A DNA stretch of 64,000 nucleotides from Neisseria cinerea (GCF_900475315.1 NZ_LS483369.1:930001-994000); one strand, 5' to 3'. Positions 8,131 to 17,030 are shown, counted from the first letter of the stretch. Made by a program: numbers and translations. The notes: a model not told the origin generated them from the letters alone.

Positions 8131-8158
8131 AGGCTACCTGAAAAGTTTCAGGTAGCCT
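8131..8158. terminator. Bidirectional terminator of paired Eikenella-dialect uptake sequences
   Basis: AGGCTACCTGAA (8131-8142) and TTCAGGTAGCCT (8147-8158) are exact inverted copies. They form a hairpin between the convergent cueR gene and the unknown gene to its right, mirroring how Neisseria uses its own uptake sequence. Confidence 0.8.
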
Positions 8159-8776
8159 TAGTCGGCCGCTAACGGTTTGGTATAGGCCTCGTCGTAATAC
8201 GGCAGCCACTTGCCGCCGCTTTGCTTCAGATATGCGCGAAAACTTTTGTTTACCCGTGTGGCGGTGTAATCCAAATACGGTACACCGCCTTGGGTAACGT
8301 ACAGCGCATCCGGCGGGTCGAAAAGATAGAGCTCGTATTCCCGGCTGTGCCGTTTATGCCGCTCGGCGAGGCGGCGGCAGGATTGCTGCATGATGTTGTC
8401 GATATCGTTTAGCTGCGTGAGGATATCCAACAACAGCGGCGGCAGCGTGTTGTTTTTCACCAAGGCGGCAGGCATATCAAACGCAAATTCGCCGTTATCC
8501 TGCGGGATGGTTATGCTCATGCCGCGATGGCCGATATCATCAATCGGCTGCCAGCGGGCAGAAGCCAGCCATGCCGGCCAATCGGCTGCTTGAAAACGGT
8601 TTAGCGGGAAGTCTCGGTTTAAATAGTGCTTGCGAAAAAAACAGCATGATGGCGGCACTGGCTAGGCTTACAAAGCTGAAGTTGGCATGATAGCAAAGGC
8701 AATGGCAAACAGGACTGTATTCATAGATTTGTTTATCAAAAGATTTTTGAAGAACTGTGAAATGCCTTGACAAGTA
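8158..8776 (-). pseudogene. Unknown protein gene, frameshifted and cut by an IS
   Basis: The readable C-terminal part (to TAG at 8158-8160) includes WPAWLASARWQPIDDIG, FDMPAALVKNNTLPPLLL and ALYVTQGGVPYLDY. I recognise no named family. Going upstream, the frame must change at an A7 tract (8635-8641) to join a hydrophobic segment, FSFVSLASAAIMLFF, that looks like a membrane anchor. One base fewer in the tract would fuse the two. The 5' end is lost where the IS1106-like element begins at 8777. A GTG at 8658 could start a shorter protein, but no good ribosome binding site is visible. It is probably part of the imported segment. Confidence 0.55.
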
Positions 8777-9486
8777 GAGACCTTTGCAAAATCCCCCCAA
8801 AATCCCCTAAATTACCACCCGGACATTTAGGGGATTTCTCATGAGCACCTTCTTCCGGCAAACCGCACAAGCCATGATCGCCAAACACATCGACCGCTTC
8901 CCACTATTGAAGTTGGACCAGGTGATTGATTGGCAACCGATCGAGCAATACCTGAACCGTCAAAGAACCCGTTACCTTAGAGACCACCGCGGCCGTCCCG
9001 CCTATCCACTGTTGTCCATGTTCAAAGCCGTCCTGCTCGGACAATGGCACAGCCTCTCCGATCCCGAACTCGAACACAGCCTCATCACCCGCATCGATTT
9101 CAACCTGTTTTGCCGTTTTGACGAACTGAGTATCCCCGATTACAGCACTTTATGCCGCTACCGCAACTGGCTGGCGCAAGACGACACCCTGTCCGAACTG
9201 CTGGAACTGATCAACCGCCAACTGACCGAAAAAAACCTAAAAGTAGAGAAAGCATCCGCCGCCGTCGTTGACGCCACCATTATTCAGACCGCCGACAGCG
9301 AACAGCGTCAGGCCATAGAAGTCGATGAAGAAGGACAAGTCAGTGGTCAAACCCAAACCACACCGAGTAAAGACAGCGATGCCCGCTGGACAAAGAAAAA
9401 CGGCCTCTACAAACTCAGTTACAAACAACATACCCGTACCGATGAGGAAGACTATATCGAGAAACTGTACATCACTCCCGCCAATA
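8777..9486 (+). mobile_element. IS1106-like (IS5 family) copy 2, right part missing
   Basis: The left terminal repeat GAGACCTTTGCAAAA (8777-8791) is intact, and the sequence matches copy 1 until CCCGCCAATA at about 9486, where similarity ends abruptly. The missing part includes the second catalytic Asp, the Glu and the right repeat. Copy 2 has an extra six bases (QT) relative to copy 1 near 9352. Confidence 0.8.
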
Positions 9487-9708
9487 TACCGGTTTTCTCA
9501 TTAACTAACAGGGAAAAGCGTTCTCCATTTGAAAACAGGATTGTTTCTAGTCTATACATATCTACTAAATTTACAGAGTTAATATATATAAATACTAACA
9601 AAGAAGATAACAAAAGCCAAAATATGTGTAAAAAAAGAGAAACCTTGCTATATAAGGTTTCTCTGGGTTTTAATGATTTATTTTTTAAAAAATTCAAGTA
9701 TATAGAAT
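9487..9708. other. AT-rich junction between IS copy 2 and ssb
   Basis: About 220 bp, far more AT-rich than its surroundings, with no supported gene. A minus-strand frame through it contains a hydrophobic stretch but runs back into the IS and across the ssb terminator. The only clear element is that terminator (9630-9664). Confidence 0.5.
9630..9664 (-). terminator. ssb terminator
   Basis: On the minus strand, AGAGAAACCTT pairs perfectly with AAGGTTTCTCT around a 7-base loop and is followed by seven Ts. Confidence 0.9.
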
Positions 9709-10251
9709 TCAGAACGGGATATCGTCGTCAATATCCTCAACCGGTATAGCATGGGCTGCGGGAGCCGGTTGGCGGCGCGGCGCGGCAGGTGTTTCTTCGT
9801 GTGTTTCTTGGGGATAAGACGGGGCAGCAGGAGAAGCTTGCTGCCTTTGCGGTGCAGGACGTTGATAACCCTCTTGATTCTGACCGTAAGCTTCGTCATA
9901 AGGCACACCGCCGCTGTTTTCATTTCGACTGCCAAGCATCTTCATTTCACTGGCAATAATATCGTAGGCAGTACGTTCGATACCGTCTTTACCTTGATAT
10001 TTCCGGCTTTGGATCCGCCCTTCCAAATAAACCAGCCCGCCTTTTTTGAGGTATTGTCCGGCAATTTCGGCCAATTTGCGGTACATGGTAATGTTGTGCC
10101 ACTCAGTACGCTCTACACGTTGGCCGTTGCGGTCGTTCCATGTTTCACTAGTAGCAACTGAAAAATTGCAGACGGCTTCGCCGTTGGGCATATAGCGCAC
10201 TTCGGGATCGCGTCCGAGACGGCCGATAAGGATAACTTTATTTAATGACAT
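9709..10251 (-). CDS. ssb: Single-stranded DNA-binding protein
   Basis: 180 aa. The N-terminal OB fold (about 1-110) starts [19 protein letters not shown] and coats single-stranded DNA during replication, repair and transformation. A Gln/Pro/Ala-rich linker follows, ending in the acidic tip DIDDDIPF that recruits partner proteins. It lies one base downstream of the MFS gene stop. Its GGAG ribosome binding site overlaps the last codons of that gene, so translation is probably coupled. Confidence 0.97.
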   Translation of the reverse strand: MSLNKVILIGRLGRDPEVRYMPNGEAVCNFSVATSETWNDRNGQRVERTEWHNITMYRKLAEIAGQYLKKGGLVYLEGRIQSRKYQGKDGIERTAYDIIASEMKMLGSRNENSGGVPYDEAYGQNQEGYQRPAPQRQQASPAAPSYPQETHEETPAAPRRQPAPAAHAIPVEDIDDDIPF

Positions 10252-10252
10252 T

Positions 10253-11635
10253 TTAAACTCCTATAATGATGTCTTCAGCGGCAGCCTGATCGAAACCCTT
10301 CTGCAACACTTTGATATAAACAGTTTGCCTGTCGAAACTGAAACTGATGTCTTCCACGCCCTCAAGCTCCGACAAGGCACGGTATAACCCTTCCTGATTG
10401 CCCTGCCATACGCTGCCGACAGGATAGCTGAGGTTTTTGACAGGTTTGGGGGCAGGAGACAAAACGGCAAGAACCAGCCATAGCAGCATCAATGTACTGC
10501 AAAAGGCAAACACGCCGACAAAGCCGTATTTTTGGAACAACAATCCGCCTGCCGCACCGCCGGCAAACAGTCCGACCGACTGCATCGTGTTGTACACACC
10601 CATCGCCGTACCTTTCAAATCGGACGGTGCAATTTTGGAAACCATAGACGGCAAACTGGCCTCCAACACATTAAAACCGATAAAATAAACAATCAGATAT
10701 ACAGTAATCAGCCAAACAGAATGCATGCCGGACAAAAGACCTATCTGTGCCGCCGCAATACAGACGATACCCAAGATAAAAACCTGCTTGAGCCTGTTGC
10801 GTGTTTCACCGATGATAATCAGCGGAACCATTACCACCAAACCGGCAACGGTAGAAGGAAGATATACTTTCCAATGCTGTATTTTTTCCAAGCCAAGCTG
10901 CGTCATGGCGAAAGGAAGGGCGGTAAACAATGCCATTTGCGCGGCATGCAGGGCAAAAATACCGAAATCGAGGTTAAGCAGTTGGCGGTTTTTCAAAACT
11001 TCGCCTATACGTGCAGGCTGGGCCTGCGTATCTTCGTGCAGCTTGGAAACCTCCGGGTCGGGAGTCATAAACGCCACCACGCCGATACTGGCAACGGTCA
11101 AAATACCGGTCAGCAAGAACAAGCCGCGTACGCCGACCACATCGGCAATCATCGGGGCAACCACCAGGCTGACCGAAAAAGTCAAACCGATACTCAAACC
11201 TATCATTGCCATCGCGCGGGTACGTACACCGTCGCGCGTCAAATCCGCCAGCAGCGCGGTAACTGCCGCACTGACCGCTCCCGCACCCTGTATGGCACGG
11301 GCGGCAACCAATAAGGGCAATGTATCAGCGGCGGCGGCAAGGAAGCTGCCCACTGCAAAGACGACCAGTCCTGCATAAATGGTTTTCTTGCGTCCGAATT
11401 TGTCGGAAGCAATACCCAAAGGCAGCTGCAACAGCGCCTGCGTCAGACCGTAAATACCCATTGCCAGCCCGACCAGCGTTTTATTGTCTTCCGCGCCGGG
11501 CAGCGAAGCGGCATACATCGCCAAAACAGGCAGTACAAGGAACATACCCAGCATACGCAATGCGTACACGCCGGAAAGCGTAGTGCTTGCGCGCCATTCG
11601 TGCGGAAACATTTGAATTCGGTTATCTCTTGCCAT
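10253..11635 (-). CDS. MFS transporter, YajR-like
   Basis: 460 aa with about 12 membrane helices. Motif A-like DKFGRKK lies between helices 2 and 3, with a GXXXAA-type helix [20 protein letters not shown] soluble C-terminal extension of about 65 residues, with [19 protein letters not shown], matches the ferredoxin-like YAM domain of YajR. The substrate is unknown; the family is usually called a drug or proton antiporter. It is the first gene of a two-gene unit with ssb. Confidence 0.85.
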   Translation of the reverse strand: MARDNRIQMFPHEWRASTTLSGVYALRMLGMFLVLPVLAMYAASLPGAEDNKTLVGLAMGIYGLTQALLQLPLGIASDKFGRKKTIYAGLVVFAVGSFLAAAADTLPLLVAARAIQGAGAVSAAVTALLADLTRDGVRTRAMAMIGLSIGLTFSVSLVVAPMIADVVGVRGLFLLTGILTVASIGVVAFMTPDPEVSKLHEDTQAQPARIGEVLKNRQLLNLDFGIFALHAAQMALFTALPFAMTQLGLEKIQHWKVYLPSTVAGLVVMVPLIIIGETRNRLKQVFILGIVCIAAAQIGLLSGMHSVWLITVYLIVYFIGFNVLEASLPSMVSKIAPSDLKGTAMGVYNTMQSVGLFAGGAAGGLLFQKYGFVGVFAFCSTLMLLWLVLAVLSPAPKPVKNLSYPVGSVWQGNQEGLYRALSELEGVEDISFSFDRQTVYIKVLQKGFDQAAAEDIIIGV

Positions 11636-11744
11636 AATACTTTTTCAGACGGCATCAGCTGCTGCTGTGCCGTCTGAATTTCCAATAAACAGATTTCAGA
11701 TTATACAGGATTCGCTACGTTTCGGTTGCAGCCCGGATTCAAAA

Positions 11745-12368
11745 TCAGTGCCACTGCCAGCGGTTGCGCCATGCACCCAAAACGGCATTCGGATACTTAT
11801 TGCTGCCGAGGCTGCCGTTAAAACGGGCAAGTGCGCGGACGATGTTGCCTTTTTCAAGGTTCTGGTAATGGCGCAGAATCGTGCAGCCGTAACGTAGGTT
11901 GGTACGGATGTCGAACAGGTTGTGCGCCGGTTTGCCGATGTAGTTTTTCCAAAACGGCATAACCTGCATCAGGCCGCGCGCACCGACTCCGCTGATTGCA
12001 TACTGGCGGAACGCGCTTTCCACCTCAATCAGCCCCAACACAATCTGCGTATCCAAACCGGCCCGGCTGCTTTCATACTGGATATTGACCAGCAGCCTGC
12101 GCCGCTCCTCCTCGTCGGGGACAAACCTTGCCAATCGCGCAGACATCGCGGACAACCAACGTTCGCCCTCTTTCGGATTGTCGAACACCAGCCTCGGCGG
12201 ATTTATGCTGCCGACAGAGCTCCTCATCACGGAAGCCACATCGTCGGCAAGCGTTTCTTCACGTTGCGCGCCGGCTTGTGCCAGCGGGCTGAGCAACAGC
12301 GCGCCGGCCGCACACAACAGACGGCGTCGGTACGTGTTGACGGATAAATTATCGGTCGTTTTGTTCAT
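11745..12368 (-). CDS. Lytic transglycosylase, SLT domain
   Basis: 207 aa. The N-terminus NTYRRRLLCAAGALLLSPLAQA is an export signal with an RRR stretch that could be Tat-type. The SLT domain (about 95-200) has the catalytic Glu in GLIEVESAF, then GVGARGLMQVMP and ARFNGSLG. It cleaves peptidoglycan to 1,6-anhydro products during wall turnover. It is shorter than the main soluble transglycosylases. I do not assign an ltg letter. Single gene, with ssb-MFS downstream on the same strand. Confidence 0.88.
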   Translation of the reverse strand: MNKTTDNLSVNTYRRRLLCAAGALLLSPLAQAGAQREETLADDVASVMRSSVGSINPPRLVFDNPKEGERWLSAMSARLARFVPDEEERRRLLVNIQYESSRAGLDTQIVLGLIEVESAFRQYAISGVGARGLMQVMPFWKNYIGKPAHNLFDIRTNLRYGCTILRHYQNLEKGNIVRALARFNGSLGSNKYPNAVLGAWRNRWQWH

Positions 12369-12664
12369 AATATCTGGATGGCTACGCGCCCGAATGTTTC
12401 AGACGGCATTCAATATTCAGGTTTCCATATCCGAAACGCACATAAGGCAACCCTATGCGCTGTTTCGTCCGCAAAGAAACCATCCCTCGCGGAAAGCACC
12501 GATTCTACCGCCATGAAGAATGCTTGTCCAAGCATGCTGAATACCTTACATCGGGAGAATCCGGGTAAAACATCTGTGAGCGTAATCAAAAACAACCTCA
12601 TCATTTATTGTCAACGCCCATACCGGCAGAGTAACATTGCATTTTCCCCACCGGTATCCACCAC
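12369..12664. other. Divergent intergenic region, transglycosylase / ppx
   Basis: It holds one uptake sequence (near 12397-12409) and the promoters of both genes, which I cannot define. No gene or RNA is recognised. Confidence 0.4.
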
Positions 12665-14173
12665 ATGACTACCACCCCCGCAAACATCCTCGCCTCCGTC
12701 GATTTGGGTTCCAACAGTTTCCGCCTCCAGGTTTGCGAAAACAACAACGGACAATTAAAAGTCATTGATTCCTTCAAACAGATGGTCCGTTTTGCCGCCG
12801 GTCTGGACGAACAGAAAAACCTCAGCGCATCCTCACAGGAACAGGCTTTAGACTGCCTGGCAAAATTCGGCGAACGACTGCGCGGCTTCCGCCCTGAACA
12901 GGTACGCGCCGTAGCAACCAATACATTCCGCGTTGCCAAAAACATCGCAGATTTCCTTCCCAAGGCCGAAGCGGCACTGGGTTTCCCCATAGAAATCATC
13001 GCCGGGCGCGAAGAGGCCCGGCTGATTTATACCGGCGTCGTCCACACCCTTCCCCCGGAAGGCGGCAAAATGCTGGTTATCGACATCGGCGGCGGCTCGA
13101 CAGAATTCATTATCGGTTCAACCCTGCGCCCCGACATTACCGAAAGCCTGCCTTTAGGCTGCGTTACCTACAGCCTGCGCTTCTTCCAAAACAAAATCAC
13201 CGCCAAAGACTTCCAATCTGCCATTTCTGCCGCCCGTAACGAAATCCAACGCATCAGCAAAAACATGAAGCGCGAAGGTTGGGATTTCGCCGTCGGAACT
13301 TCGGGTTCAGCAAAATCCATCCGCGACGTCCTTTCAGCCGAATTGCCGCAAGAGGCAGACATTACCTATAAAGGCATGTGCGCCCTTGCCGAACGCATCG
13401 TCGAAGCCGGCTCGGTCAAAAAGGCCAAATTTGAAAACCTGAAACCGGAACGCATCGAAGTCTTTGCCGGCGGGCTTGCCGTGATGATGGCGGCATTTGA
13501 AGAATTGGAACTCGATAAAATGACCGTAACCGAAGCCGCACTGCGGGACGGTGTGTTCTACGACCTGATAGGCCGTGCGCTGAACGAAGACATGCGCGAA
13601 CAGACGGTTTCGGAGTTCCAACACCGCTATCACGTCAGCCTCAATCAGGCAAAACGCGTTGCCGATACCGCACAAACCTTTATGGACAGCCTCTGCCACG
13701 TCAAAAACGTTACCGTTCAAGAGCTTGCCCTTTGGAAACAATATCTCGGACGGGCCGCGCGCCTGCACGAAATCGGTTTGGACATCGCCCACACGGGATA
13801 TCACAAACATTCCGCCTACATCCTGGAAAACGCCGATATGCCGGGTTTCTCACGTAAAGAACAGACCATACTCGCCCAACTGGTCATCGGTCATCGCGGC
13901 GATATGAAAAAAATGGGCGGCATTATCGGCACCAACGAAATGTTGTGGTATGCCGTTTTGTCCCTGCGCCTTGCCGCCCTGTTCTGCCGTTCGCGTCAAG
14001 ACCTGTCTTTCCCGAAAAACATGCAGTTGCGCACGGATACGGAAAGCCACGGCTTCATCCTGCGTATTGACAGTGAATGGCTGGAACGCCACCCCCTGAT
14101 TGCCGATGCATTGGAATATGAAAGCGTCCAATGGCAAAAAGTCAATATGCCGTTTAAAGTTGAAGCCGTCTGA
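12665..14173 (+). CDS. ppx: Exopolyphosphatase (Ppx/GppA family)
   Basis: 502 aa. An ASKHA-fold enzyme that removes terminal phosphates from polyphosphate and may also act on pppGpp. The first phosphate motif, LASVDLGSNSFRLQV, is near residue 10; EARLIYTGV and the second motif VIDIGGGSTEFIIG are near residues 118-150. A C-terminal HD-like helical domain contains ARLHEIGLDI. Full length. The stop codon TGA is itself part of an uptake-sequence core (GCC GTC TGA). Confidence 0.94.
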   Translation: MTTTPANILASVDLGSNSFRLQVCENNNGQLKVIDSFKQMVRFAAGLDEQKNLSASSQEQALDCLAKFGERLRGFRPEQVRAVATNTFRVAKNIADFLPKAEAALGFPIEIIAGREEARLIYTGVVHTLPPEGGKMLVIDIGGGSTEFIIGSTLRPDITESLPLGCVTYSLRFFQNKITAKDFQSAISAARNEIQRISKNMKREGWDFAVGTSGSAKSIRDVLSAELPQEADITYKGMCALAERIVEAGSVKKAKFENLKPERIEVFAGGLAVMMAAFEELELDKMTVTEAALRDGVFYDLIGRALNEDMREQTVSEFQHRYHVSLNQAKRVADTAQTFMDSLCHVKNVTVQELALWKQYLGRAARLHEIGLDIAHTGYHKHSAYILENADMPGFSRKEQTILAQLVIGHRGDMKKMGGIIGTNEMLWYAVLSLRLAALFCRSRQDLSFPKNMQLRTDTESHGFILRIDSEWLERHPLIADALEYESVQWQKVNMPFKVEAV

Positions 14174-14187
14174 CCTTTACAAACCAA

Positions 14188-14218
14188 ATGCCGTCTGAAT
14201 GATGTTCAGACGGCATTT
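14188..14218 (+). terminator. ppx terminator
   Basis: ATGCCGTCTGAA (14188-14199) and TTCAGACGGCAT (14205-14216) form a perfect inverted uptake-sequence hairpin followed by Ts. Confidence 0.85.
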
Positions 14219-14299
14219 CCCTATCCACAACACCCAAAAAACCGACTGCCTTGTATCTATGACGGCAGACGGGTCGATTTGCAACTCCAAGCAAAAACC

Positions 14300-14446
14300 T
14301 GCTTATATGCGCGGCAAATTCAGCCAACCCGGATAAGAACAAGCAAGTCTTTCCATAACCCGCGTACATGGTGCAGACCATCCCGTCAAGGCGGAGCCGG
14401 ACTCAGGACATAGATAAAGCGGCAACCGGATGGCTGCCGCTTTTTT
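14300..14446 (+). ncRNA. Candidate small RNA between ppx and the Ag473-like gene
   Basis: A strong hairpin AGCGGCA/TGCCGCT followed by six Ts (about 14418-14446) faces the plus strand, yet ppx already has its own terminator 200 bp earlier. The roughly 150 bases before it contain no coding frame of interest. Something short may therefore be transcribed here. No promoter is convincing (TTGCAA and TATATG lie 19 bp apart near 14279). The hairpin could instead serve the leftward Ag473-like gene, though its T-run on that side is weak. Confidence 0.3.
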
Positions 14447-14460
14447 AAACAGTCAAAAAA

Positions 14461-14784
14461 TTATTTAGCAGCGTCTTTCATTTTGTCTGCTGCTTCTTGA
14501 GTTGCATCAGCAGCTTTGTTCAAAGTATCTTTAGCTGCTTCAGTTACAGCTTCTTTGGTTTCGGTCACAGCTTGATCGGCACTTTCTTTTGCATCAGCTG
14601 CAGCATCTTTGATTTTATCTTTCGCTTCTTGAGTAGCAGAAGCAGCAGACTCAGCGACAGAAGCCGCGGTATCTTTAACATCGGACTGAACGGCTTGAGC
14701 CGCTTCCTTAGTCTCTTCTTTAGCCTCTTGTGAGCATGCCGCCAGAGCAGCCGCCATCATTGCAGCAATCAGTAATTTTTTCAT
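14461..14784 (-). CDS. Ag473-type outer-membrane lipoprotein
   Basis: 107 aa. Lipoprotein signal MKKLLIAAMMAAALAAC, then a low-complexity helix of Ala, Lys, Glu, Asp and Ser built from imperfect repeats such as KDTAASVAESAASATQEAKD. This matches the meningococcal antigen Ag473 that lies next to ppx (from memory). Its function is unknown; it is studied as a vaccine antigen. AGGATAGGAT lies before the ATG. An amphipathic coiled-coil-like rod is likely. Confidence 0.85.
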   Translation of the reverse strand: MKKLLIAAMMAAALAACSQEAKEETKEAAQAVQSDVKDTAASVAESAASATQEAKDKIKDAAADAKESADQAVTETKEAVTEAAKDTLNKAADATQEAADKMKDAAK

Positions 14785-15147
14785 ATCCTATCCTTCTTAC
14801 ATTTTTGATTTAAATTTCAGTTAAAAAACTATTTTATGAAAACAGCGGGAAAATTGTAACACACATTCTCCTCATTTTGAGTTTCCCGTCAGTGTAATCT
14901 CGACCAAATCGCCATCACGGATGGATAGATTATCCAGCTGACAGAAATGCTCCTTACCGTCCTCTCCTCTATGTAGCTATTACCCCTATTGGAACAAAAC
15001 CACTTTTATATTTACTTTTCCTATCTGACGAATTTCCATTTCTGCAAACAATTCTCCGACCGTCTCCATCAGGACAGAAAACTTGTTGCAGCCACTTTCC
15101 TGAAAGGACTAGGAAAACTCAAATGCATTATGGGATTTTTGAATACC
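14785..15147. other. Intergenic region with a possible coding remnant
   Basis: Mostly AT-rich and without a supported gene. On the minus strand at about 14877-14980, a frame reads LHRGEDGKEHFCQLDNLSIR and then DGDLVEITLTGNSK before a stop. It has protein-like composition but a stop immediately upstream, so it may be the tail of a lost gene. Confidence 0.3.
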
Positions 15148-15693
15148 TCAATAATGGCGGCGGCGGAAATAAAACATCCCCTCGCTGTCGATTTCCAGCA
15201 CATAGCGTCCGTTCTGCACGGCGGCATATCCGCTTTTCCCCGTCTGGTAAGGTTGCAATGCGGCATGCGAGACCAGGTAATCCGTCAGCTTCCCGCCGTC
15301 TTGCGCGACATTGTCCACCAGTTTGGCAAACAAGGTATGACACACGCCGTTTGCCGCCCAACCTGCCGGACCGCCCTTATCGTCGGTTTCCATGCATTTG
15401 CCGCTGATGACTTCCAAGTCGTTGGGATGCTTGCCGATCAGTTGCAACACATTCTGTTCCGACAAGCCCTCGATCGGATAAGTCAGCTGTTTTTTGCCTT
15501 CAGCCGTTTTTCCTTCTTGCACCCCGCCCAGAGCCAAGCCAGCAATCGCCGTATTGTCGATATATTTGACTTTGAAAACCGGTTTCGGCGCACCCTGCAC
15601 TGCATTTTGCGGCTGTTCCGCCGTATTTTCGGATTTACCGCAGGCTGCAAGCAGCAGGCAGCCGCTTAACACGACAAAAGATGTTTTAAGCAT
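15148..15693 (-). CDS. Putative lipoprotein, function unknown
   Basis: 181 aa from an ATG with GGAGTG upstream. Signal MLKTSFVVLSGCLLLAAC with lipobox LAAC. The mature protein has a short disordered linker, then a globular part with IDNTAIAGLALGGVQEGK, the cysteines KCMETDD and GVCHTLF, and a C-terminal FYFRRRHY. No named domain is recognised. It lies upstream of Ag473 and downstream of trpS on the same strand but is separated from both, so it is probably its own unit. Confidence 0.78.
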   Translation of the reverse strand: MLKTSFVVLSGCLLLAACGKSENTAEQPQNAVQGAPKPVFKVKYIDNTAIAGLALGGVQEGKTAEGKKQLTYPIEGLSEQNVLQLIGKHPNDLEVISGKCMETDDKGGPAGWAANGVCHTLFAKLVDNVAQDGGKLTDYLVSHAALQPYQTGKSGYAAVQNGRYVLEIDSEGMFYFRRRHY

Positions 15694-15760
15694 TCCACAC
15701 TCCTGATGGTTTCAAAATTCCGTCTGAAACACGGACAATAGATGTTCAGACGGCATGGGT

Positions 15761-16771
15761 TTATTTCAAAGGACGGATACCGACCGCATCACGTACCTTA
15801 TTCAAAAGTTCGCGCGCTTCTTTGCGCGCTTTGGCCGCGCCTGCCTGCAGGATGTCTTCGATTTGCGAAGGATTGGCGGTCAGCTCGTTGTAGCGTTCGC
15901 GCGGTTCTGCCAGCTCGGCGTTGATTTTGGCAGCCAAGAGTTTTTTGGCTTCACCCCATGCCAGGCCTTCGGCCAGCATTTGTGTGAACGCTGCTGTTTC
16001 AGACGGCATGGAGAAGGCCTTGTAGATTTCAAACAAAGGGCTTTCGTCAGGCTGTTTCGGCTCGCCGGGCTCTTTCATGTTGGTGATGATTTTGTTGACC
16101 GATTTTTGGGTTTTCTTGTCGTTTTCCCAAAGCGGAATGGTGTTGCCGTAGGATTTGGACATTTTGCGTCCGTCCAAACCGACCAAGAGTTCGACGTTTT
16201 CATCGATTTTCACTTCTGGCAGGGTGAAGAGTTCTTGGAAACGGTGGTTGAAGCGGCCGGCAATGTCGCGCGCCATTTCGACATGTTGGATTTGGTCGCG
16301 TCCGACGGGGACTTCGTTGGCGTTGAACATGAGGATGTCGGCAGTCATCAGAATCGGATAACTGAACAAACCCATTTCCACACCGAAATCAGGATCTTCC
16401 TGATGGTTTTCTACATTTGCCTGTACAGCGGCTTTGTAGGCATGGGCACGGTTCATCAAACCTTTGGCGGTAATGCAGGTTAGAATCCAGTTCAATTCCA
16501 TCACTTCGGGAATGTCGCTTTGGCGGTAAAAGGTGGTGCGCTCGGGGTCGAGTCCGCAGGCAAGCCAAGTGGCGGCAACGGCTTGGGTGGATTGGTGAAT
16601 CATCTCCGGTTCGTGGCATTTGATGATACCGTGGTAATCGGCGAGGAAGAGGAAGGATTCGGTATCGGGGTTTTGCGCCGCGCGGACGGCGGGGCGGATA
16701 GCACCGACGTAGTTGCCCAAATGCGGGATGCCGGTGGTGGTTACGCCGGTCAGAACTCTTTTTTTGCTCAT
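15761..16771 (-). CDS. trpS: Tryptophanyl-tRNA synthetase
   Basis: 336 aa class I synthetase charging tRNA-Trp. The HIGH-type motif is in [12 protein letters not shown] (about 12-23), and KMSKS is exact in [10 protein letters not shown] near residue 200. The length is normal for bacterial TrpS. It is divergent from clpB, and a degenerate uptake sequence lies just before its start. Confidence 0.97.
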   Translation of the reverse strand: MSKKRVLTGVTTTGIPHLGNYVGAIRPAVRAAQNPDTESFLFLADYHGIIKCHEPEMIHQSTQAVAATWLACGLDPERTTFYRQSDIPEVMELNWILTCITAKGLMNRAHAYKAAVQANVENHQEDPDFGVEMGLFSYPILMTADILMFNANEVPVGRDQIQHVEMARDIAGRFNHRFQELFTLPEVKIDENVELLVGLDGRKMSKSYGNTIPLWENDKKTQKSVNKIITNMKEPGEPKQPDESPLFEIYKAFSMPSETAAFTQMLAEGLAWGEAKKLLAAKINAELAEPRERYNELTANPSQIEDILQAGAAKARKEARELLNKVRDAVGIRPLK

Positions 16772-16965
16772 AAAATGTCCTTACGGCATCAATGCCGTCT
16801 AAAAGGGAAAAGAATGTGCCGATTATACCTGATTTGCCACATACATCCAGCCGACAACAGACTTTTCCATATTAAGAAGATATAGTTATACACATTATTA
16901 TACATTTTTATATACTTTAAATTCAGTACTATATCGAATTAAATATAGAAAAACAGAAAACAGCA

Positions 16966-16993
16966 CTTGAGTTATCCACAGTCATGCACATAT
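16966..16993 (+). promoter_or_regulatory. Sigma-32-type heat-shock promoter for clpB
   Basis: CTTGAG (16966-16971) and CACATAT (16987-16993), 15 bp apart, match the RpoH pattern CTTGAA / CCCATNT with one mismatch in each box. It lies about 40 bp before the clpB ATG, the expected place for this heat-shock gene. Confidence 0.55.
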
Positions 16994-17030
16994 AGGTTTC
17001 AACAATGGACGTTTCCAAAAGGAAAAGAAA

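Larger units (their letters stand above)
8841..9749 (+). pseudogene. IS1106-like transposase, truncated
   Basis: The start MSTFFRQTAQAMIAKHIDRF is the normal N-terminus, missing from copy 1. Transposase identity runs to about residue 215 (YITPAN), after which the frame continues into unrelated AT-rich DNA and then antisense to ssb. The first catalytic Asp (VVDATIIQT) is present, but the second Asp and the Glu are gone, so the protein must be inactive. Confidence 0.85.

Noticed and set aside
9452-9697. Small membrane protein on the minus strand near ssb
   Set aside because: The frame runs through the ssb terminator and into the IS remnant; the hydrophobic stretch is a product of AT-rich DNA.
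16972-16980. DnaA box TTATCCACA as part of a replication origin
   Set aside because: It is a single exact match, with no cluster of boxes, no AT-rich unwinding repeats and no dnaA/dnaN nearby.
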